From JBNRMR01 sp050942895 (GTDB taxonomy: Bacteria > Bacillota > Clostridia > Christensenellales > UBA1750): 64,000 nt of DNA. Below the pieces are notes generated by a model. That model searched no databases. It was not told the origin of the DNA and saw only the letters and a list, made by a program, of their open reading frames with translations. The DNA is taken from contig JBMNOE010000009.1 in assembly GCA_050942895.1 (NCBI GenBank), positions 1-64,000 on the forward strand, written 5' to 3'. Below, piece by piece: positions 59,731-64,000 of the stretch. The stretch's first letter is position 1. Each line of letters begins with the position of its first letter. Both the position numbers and the translations under genes were made by a program.

Positions 59731-59830
59731 TCGATTATGGGTTTGAAAGGTTGTGATGGATTGCGGCATACAGATTATGTCGGGATGGACTCTCCGCATT
59801 TTTCCACAGAATAAAAACGCGGAGGTCATT

Positions 59831-61159
59831 ATGATCAAGAAAATTGAAGCGATTATGAAAAAAACACGGCCGGAAGCACATGAGCTTCATAAATACATCG
59901 GCCAGGAAACAGAAGTACATGGAGCAGTGCATAAGATAAGGGAAATGTCAGGCTTCGCCTTTGTGATCTTAAGAACTAAAAGAACGCTGCTGCAATGCAT
60001 ATATATACCTGGCTGCTGCGAATTCCCCTTATCAGACCTGAGGGAGAATATGAGCGTCGTCATCAGGGGTGAAGTGGTGGAGGACCCGCGCAGCAAGGCC
60101 GGCTTTGAGCTGCGCATAAGAGCAATCAAAGTGCTTTCCGCTCCAGACGGAGAATTGCCCGTGGCCATAAACGGCAAAGAGATTCCCGCCTCCCTGGACA
60201 CATTGCTGGATCTGCGCCCGGTCACAGCCCGCAATGAAAAAGAGAGGGCCGTTTTCCAGATCCAGGCCGGCATCTGCCGGGGCTTTCGCAGCTTTTTGGA
60301 GAAAGGCGGGTTCACTGAAATCCATTCACCCAAGATAGTTTCAATGGGCGCCGAGGGAGGGGCGAACATATTCAAGCTGGACTATTTCGGAAAAGAAGCC
60401 TTTTTGTGCCAAAGCCCTCAACTCTATAAACAGATGATGGTGGGCGTCTTTGAAAGGGTTTATGAAATCGCCCCGGTTTTCCGTGCGGAAAGGCACCACA
60501 CATCCCGCCACATAAACGAATATACCAGCGTGGACGTTGAGCTGGGCTTCATCGAAAGCTTTTATGATATCATGAAGCTGGAGGCGCAGATGCTTTCCCA
60601 TTGCCTGAGCTTTCTGGGGGAGCATTATGCCGACGAGCTTGCGCTGCTGGGTGCGAGCCTGCCGGCCATTAGTGAGATCCCTTCGCTGACATTCACACAG
60701 GCAAAGGAGCTGGTATCAAGGACATATAAGCGTCCAATCACCGACCAGAGTGATTTTGAACCGGAGGAAGAAAGGCTTCTCAGCGAAATAATACGCCAAG
60801 AGACCGGCTGTGAGTTTGTGTTCGTGACCCATTATAAATCCTCAAAGCGGCCTTTTTACGCCATGGACTCCCCCGAAGACCCCTGCGTGACCGAAAGCTT
60901 TGACCTGCTCTTCCGTGGGCTCGAGATCACCACCGGCGGCCAGCGCATCCACGATTATAATCAGCAGCTTAAGAAGATGCGGTCCCTCGGCATTGAAACC
61001 CGGCCCTTTGAAAGCTATCTGATGGCTCACAGATGCGGCCTGCCTCCCCACGGCGGGTTCGGCCTGGGCCTTGAACGCTTCACCGCAAGGCTGCTGGGCT
61101 TTCAAAACATACGCCGGGCAACGCTGTTTCCGAGGGATATGAACAGGCTTGAACCATAG
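59831..61159 (+). CDS. aspS: Aspartyl-tRNA synthetase, archaeal/eukaryal type (probably non-discriminating)
   Basis: A 442-residue class IIb synthetase, shorter than the ~590-residue bacterial AspRS because the GAD insertion is missing. An OB-fold anticodon domain (residues ~20-110) precedes the catalytic core: motif 2 FRAERHHTSRHINEYTSVDVE, the archaeal-type KRPFYAMDSPEDP loop, and motif 3 GGFGLGLERFTARLLGFQNIRRATLFPRD. In the OB fold the GAVHKIR segment has His where, as I recall, discriminating archaeal enzymes have Trp, which would fit a non-discriminating enzyme that also charges tRNA-Asn; this needs an alignment. GCGGAGG lies before ATG 59831. It is preceded by the attenuator-like leader. 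Confidence 0.9.
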   Translation: MIKKIEAIMKKTRPEAHELHKYIGQETEVHGAVHKIREMSGFAFVILRTKRTLLQCIYIPGCCEFPLSDLRENMSVVIRGEVVEDPRSKAGFELRIRAIKVLSAPDGELPVAINGKEIPASLDTLLDLRPVTARNEKERAVFQIQAGICRGFRSFLEKGGFTEIHSPKIVSMGAEGGANIFKLDYFGKEAFLCQSPQLYKQMMVGVFERVYEIAPVFRAERHHTSRHINEYTSVDVELGFIESFYDIMKLEAQMLSHCLSFLGEHYADELALLGASLPAISEIPSLTFTQAKELVSRTYKRPITDQSDFEPEEERLLSEIIRQETGCEFVFVTHYKSSKRPFYAMDSPEDPCVTESFDLLFRGLEITTGGQRIHDYNQQLKKMRSLGIETRPFESYLMAHRCGLPPHGGFGLGLERFTARLLGFQNIRRATLFPRDMNRLEP

Positions 61160-61170
61160 GATAATAAAGA

Positions 61171-61209
61171 ACGAGCGGTCGCCCGGCTGATGCTAGGCGG
61201 CCGCGTCGT
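61171..61209. terminator. Terminator shared by aspS and gerAB
   Basis: ACGAGCGGTCGCC (61171-61183) pairs with GGCGGCCGCGTCGT (61196-61209) with one G-T pair and one bulge, followed by TTTTGCTTTT. It lies just after the aspS stop and covers the stop codon and last codons of the convergent gerAB gene. Confidence 0.75.
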
Positions 61210-62305
61210 TTTGCTTTTGTTTTTGCTTTTGATTTTGCTTTTTTACGTGGATCTCCCCGCCAATCCAAACGATCAGCGGTATAAGCACCTGGAATGGAAA
61301 GGCATAGAACGGATAGTATGCGATGAAAGCGAACATCTCCATGGTGCTCTTGTAGAGTATTGCGCAAAGGGCCATTATCAGCAGCCCTATAGGCAATATG
61401 ACGGGCCGGTAATGGTCAAGATCAAAGAGGCTGGCAACCCCCTTGCCTGCAACAAGCAAGCAGGCGGTAATCTTCACTATGCCGGCGAACAGGAAGTTGG
61501 ATGATATTGAGCCCTCTATCCTGGCCAGGAAATCTCCTATGCCAATTATCCTTGCAGTCACATATGAAGGAAAGTAGTTTAAGGATGATAAAGTGGTGCC
61601 CAAAAGCGTTACGTTTCTAAGAAAAACCACAATGAACGCCGCCAGCACCATCAAAAGCGAATATATGAACAGCTTGTAAGGGCTGTCCTTTTTTTTGAAA
61701 GAGCTTGCAAGCCCCAAAAATACGACTGTTTCCGCATATGGGTAGGAAAACACCTGCATGGTTGTTTTGCCTATTTTTTCAGGAGGACTCTCAAAGAACG
61801 GCATGAGAATATCAAACTCAAGCTGTGGAATCGCTGCAACAAAAGTTAGAAAAACCACCGCCATCACTGCAAAAACCACCACCATAGACCATTTTCCGAT
61901 TGTCCTCATGCCGCTTCGCGCAAAATAAACCGTTGTGAGAATCATGATTATCATTATAGGCAACTGAGGCGTTTCCGGCATGGCGGTTATCTGGGTGAAC
62001 TCGGAGAAATTGCGAAGCACCAAAGCGGCAAGATGCACCGTGTACCATATGAACAGGACGGTGAGAATCTTTCCTCCAACATTGCCAAACACGGTCCGCA
62101 TGATTTGAAACAGATCCCTTTCGGGAAAAAGCTTAAAAAGCCGCGCGTATACGAGAAACAAAGGCGCCGCCAAAACCGCCGCCAGCACTATCGCCACCCA
62201 TGTATCCTGCGCCACGTCATCGCTAATACCTATCACTACGCTGCTGCCAAAGTTAAACAACACTATGGCAAACATCATCTGCGGGAATGTGACTTTTTCA
62301 CTCAT
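61193..62305 (-). CDS. Spore germination permease GerAB
   Basis: A 370-residue APC-superfamily membrane protein with about ten helices, of the GerAB/endospore germination permease family. Typical segments are FPQMMFAIVLFNFGSSVVIG at the start, RDLFQIMRTVFGNVGGKIL, and YPYAETVVFLG. GerAB subunits bind the amino acid germinant in the spore inner membrane. The C-terminal tail ends in a Lys/Gln repeat (KKQNQKQKQKQNDAAA) that is not a usual family feature. It belongs to the minus-strand operon gerAA - gerAC - small membrane protein - gerAB. Confidence 0.92.
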   Translation of the reverse strand: MSEKVTFPQMMFAIVLFNFGSSVVIGISDDVAQDTWVAIVLAAVLAAPLFLVYARLFKLFPERDLFQIMRTVFGNVGGKILTVLFIWYTVHLAALVLRNFSEFTQITAMPETPQLPIMIIMILTTVYFARSGMRTIGKWSMVVVFAVMAVVFLTFVAAIPQLEFDILMPFFESPPEKIGKTTMQVFSYPYAETVVFLGLASSFKKKDSPYKLFIYSLLMVLAAFIVVFLRNVTLLGTTLSSLNYFPSYVTARIIGIGDFLARIEGSISSNFLFAGIVKITACLLVAGKGVASLFDLDHYRPVILPIGLLIMALCAILYKSTMEMFAFIAYYPFYAFPFQVLIPLIVWIGGEIHVKKQNQKQKQKQNDAAA

Positions 62306-62356
62306 CGGATCATCCTTTCAAAACGCCCCGAAACCCCCGGAGCAAAACCCATGCCG

Positions 62357-62572
62357 CTATCCGCTTAGTTTGAATATTGCCTCTAAGATATCGATGATCG
62401 CATCGGATGGAGAAGGAATATCAACATTCAGACTGTACAGAGTCAGCACACTAAAACTGGCCAGCATGATCGCAAAATGGATGACCTTCACCTTCGTTCT
62501 CGCCTGCTTTAAAACAGTCGCACTTTCGTAGAGAGCTGAAAATAAAAACAAGAATACCACCACCATGATCAT
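62357..62572 (-). CDS. Small membrane protein within the ger operon
   Basis: A 71-residue protein with two hydrophobic segments (MVVVFLFLFSALYESATVL and IHFAIMLASFSVLTLYSL), lying between gerAC and gerAB on the same strand (18 bases after gerAC, 51 before gerAB). Small membrane proteins of about this size (GerD/GerXD-like or otherwise unnamed) occur in many ger operons and are thought to support the receptor; I cannot assign this one to a named family. Confidence 0.65.
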   Translation of the reverse strand: MIMVVVFLFLFSALYESATVLKQARTKVKVIHFAIMLASFSVLTLYSLNVDIPSPSDAIIDILEAIFKLSG

Positions 62573-62590
62573 ACGTATTCACTCTCCCCG

Positions 62591-63727
62591 CTATCTTATA
62601 AACCCCGAATTTGTAATGCGAACAGTCGATGAAACCTCGACTTCAAGCTGGGGAAACAAATCGCACCAGCTATCGGAGATTTGCCTCCATAGGGACAGAT
62701 CACGCTTGTATATCATTTCTCCGAAGCCAAATATGTCTGCCTTAAGCTCATTTTGCACCTTGGACATCATGTCCGCAATATTTTGCTCTATCATTTTCGC
62801 GGCGGCATCCTCGATATCTTTGACAAAATCCGCATTCATTATGTTCGAGTGGCTATGGTTTTCCGCAACGGCCACCCGTGTGTCGGTTTCAATCATAATT
62901 ATTATTCGGCCCTGCTCATACCGGTATGATTTCTTGGTTGCATTTTCAAATATCTCAAGGGATATATCATCGGTTTGCAGCCCTGCCATTGAAAGAGTTA
63001 GTATGCCGCCCTTTAGTTGATCCGACACAAACAAGGCGTACTTGGACTCATCCGGGGAAAGGAAGCCCACCAGCATGTCCCCTCTGCATACGGCGGTGCC
63101 GTTAACCTCTGCGGTCATTAAGTCCCCTACTTGCGTTCTTGTAAGGGCAGCCAACATTGCTGAATCCTTGGGTGAATTGATATCATCGAATATCTCAAAG
63201 AGCATTCTGCTGACGACTGAAGCCGTAACTCCGTTATCCTCCAAAACAATATCATTTATTTTTACAGACATGATCCCTGCGTCGTCTTCGGTGCTTTCCA
63301 GCACCTCCTTGGCCGTCTCGCACTGTGACACGGCCACCTGCATGGTTTCGCGGCACTCACCATCCCGCAGGAACCACTCAAGGACATGGGAGATGCCAAT
63401 TTCCCGTGCGATCTCTTGGCTTATCACCACAATATATGCGCTGCCAAAAAACAGCCTGTCGGCTTCCTTGCGCTTCGCGTTTCTTGCAGCGTCAAACAGT
63501 GTTTTCCCCTCGGCCTCAACAATAATCCCCTTTACAGCGCTGTTCTTATCCGCTCCGATCAGGTCAACCACTTCATAGCTCACCTTATACATGTTTGTTT
63601 CCTTGTCGAAGTCGATGGCTATGCCCACCACGATATCCATCTGGTCCAGCCCCCGGTAATTCCAGCAGCCCCCCAGCGAAAGCACCATAAAGAGACTGGT
63701 CGTCAAAGCTAAAAAGCGCTTAATCAT
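62591..63727 (-). CDS. Spore germination lipoprotein GerAC (Ger(x)C family)
   Basis: A 378-residue lipoprotein. The signal FLALTTSLFMVLSLGGC ends in a lipobox, directly followed by WNYRGLDQMDIVVGIAIDFD, the Ger(x)C hallmark (CWN.R.L....V.G.GID). Later segments such as RLFFGSAYIVVISQEIAREIGI and LEWFLRDGECRETMQVAVS fit the three-domain family. It is the C subunit of a nutrient germinant receptor. GAGGAG lies about 8 bases before ATG 63727, inside the end of gerAA, which it overlaps by 8 bases. Confidence 0.94.
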   Translation of the reverse strand: MIKRFLALTTSLFMVLSLGGCWNYRGLDQMDIVVGIAIDFDKETNMYKVSYEVVDLIGADKNSAVKGIIVEAEGKTLFDAARNAKRKEADRLFFGSAYIVVISQEIAREIGISHVLEWFLRDGECRETMQVAVSQCETAKEVLESTEDDAGIMSVKINDIVLEDNGVTASVVSRMLFEIFDDINSPKDSAMLAALTRTQVGDLMTAEVNGTAVCRGDMLVGFLSPDESKYALFVSDQLKGGILTLSMAGLQTDDISLEIFENATKKSYRYEQGRIIIMIETDTRVAVAENHSHSNIMNADFVKDIEDAAAKMIEQNIADMMSKVQNELKADIFGFGEMIYKRDLSLWRQISDSWCDLFPQLEVEVSSTVRITNSGFIR

Positions 63728-64000
63728 TACTATTCTCCTCAGGCTGGCGCTTCCTGTTCCTTGACAGCCTTTCCGGCCGGTCAATCATCGCCCACCAAGG
63801 CGCGCGAATGAAGGTATCCTTGTTTTTCTGAAACTTAAAAGAACCCTCAAGAGCTATCTGTTCAACGCCGAAGGAGGTCAGATTGCTGATATGAATTAAT
63901 AAAAGCGACAGGGCGATTGCAAGGCCGGCGAACCCAAAAGTTGACGCAAACGCCAAAAGTATCAGACGCCAGTATATTATTGGCGCGTTAAGGCGGGGTA
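63720..64000 (-). CDS. Spore germination protein GerAA, C-terminal part (runs off the window)
   Basis: The frame is open from the window end to the stop at 63720-63722. The visible ~93 residues are the C-terminus of a GerAA-type A subunit: PRLNAPIIYWRLILLAFAST and FGFAGLAIALSLLLIHISNL are the last membrane helices, then SFGVEQIALEGSF and a Lys/Arg-rich cytoplasmic tail with WWAMIDRPERL. The rest lies beyond base 64000. First gene of the germinant receptor operon. Confidence 0.9.
   Translation of the reverse strand, partial: PRLNAPIIYWRLILLAFASTFGFAGLAIALSLLLIHISNLTSFGVEQIALEGSFKFQKNKDTFIRAPWWAMIDRPERLSRNRKRQPEENSND

Noticed and set aside
59534..59830. T-box riboswitch in the aspS leader
   Set aside because: This was the first expectation for a Firmicute synthetase gene, but there is no TGGNACCGCG-type T-box sequence, no AGTA or GNUG loop signature and no specifier-loop architecture. 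GGGCGGTGCGG at 59670-59679 is only superficially similar.

Overview
The window looks like the chromosome of a moderately GC-rich, endospore-forming bacterium of the class Clostridia (Firmicutes/Bacillota). The signs are spoIID, whiA and a gerA-type spore germination operon, Firmicute-type gene orders (lepA-hemW-dnaJ-prmA-rsmE-mtaB-HIT; murB-rapZ-whiA-HPr), a Rex repressor, strong AGGAGG-type ribosome binding sites and frequent TTG/GTG starts. No phage, insertion sequence, CRISPR array or plasmid origin was seen.

Layout. 0.5-13.7 kb: a TetR regulator, a four-unit hairpin repeat array directly upstream of an OmpR/HisKA two-component system, a membrane-anchored metallophosphoesterase, DegV, spoIID and murA (minus strand), a redox group (nitroreductase, DUF362 protein, Rex with a candidate Rex box), a VanW protein and a GH43-like hydrolase. 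13.7-30.6 kb: mostly housekeeping. It holds a broken lipoprotein gene, a C_GCAxxG_C_C protein, a Crh-like HPr, whiA, rapZ, murB, an orphan solute-binding protein, prfC-typA, then HIT-mtaB-rsmE-prmA-dnaJ-hemW-lepA read from right to left. hrcA-grpE-dnaK are not in their usual place between hemW and dnaJ. 30.8-37.9 kb: a decaying catabolic cluster. The AraC-type regulator, solute-binding protein and permease are pseudogenes, followed by intact genes for a calcineurin-like phosphoesterase, a histidine-phosphatase/PHP fusion and a TIM-barrel isomerase, then a broken UlaG-like MBL hydrolase. 37.9-39.9 kb: tRNA-Val, a GNAT acetyltransferase and about 0.9 kb without a recognisable gene. 39.9-47.4 kb: an intact version of the same kind of cluster (GH39 glycosidase, two permeases, solute-binding lipoprotein, sensor/AraC regulator). 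47.5-49.5 kb: a cold-shock gene with a structured leader and a set of very small genes. 49.6-59.3 kb: a divergent peptide-uptake region, with GntR and Dpp BCDF on the minus strand and, on the plus strand, an AprA/FrdA-like flavoprotein, a ferredoxin, an M42 aminopeptidase and a family 5 peptide-binding lipoprotein. 59.5-61.2 kb: an archaeal-type aspartyl-tRNA synthetase behind a leader. 61.2-64 kb: a gerA-type operon that runs off the end.

The most striking observation is the aspS leader. A good promoter is followed by a 13-codon ORF with its own ribosome binding site, encoding MPLFFRPNQDDDI. It is followed by two mutually exclusive RNA pairings and two terminator-like hairpins, and then aspS. 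This has the layout of ribosome-mediated attenuation sensing charged tRNA-Asp (and perhaps tRNA-Asn), in a lineage where T-boxes usually do this job. Other points of interest are the histidine-phosphatase/PHP fusion within a cluster of three phosphoesterase folds, the HPr homologue with Asn at position 15 but Ser46 kept, the Rex box that overlaps the end of the gene upstream of rex, and the repeat array before the response regulator. Functions are assigned from recognisable motifs and context only; no database search was possible.
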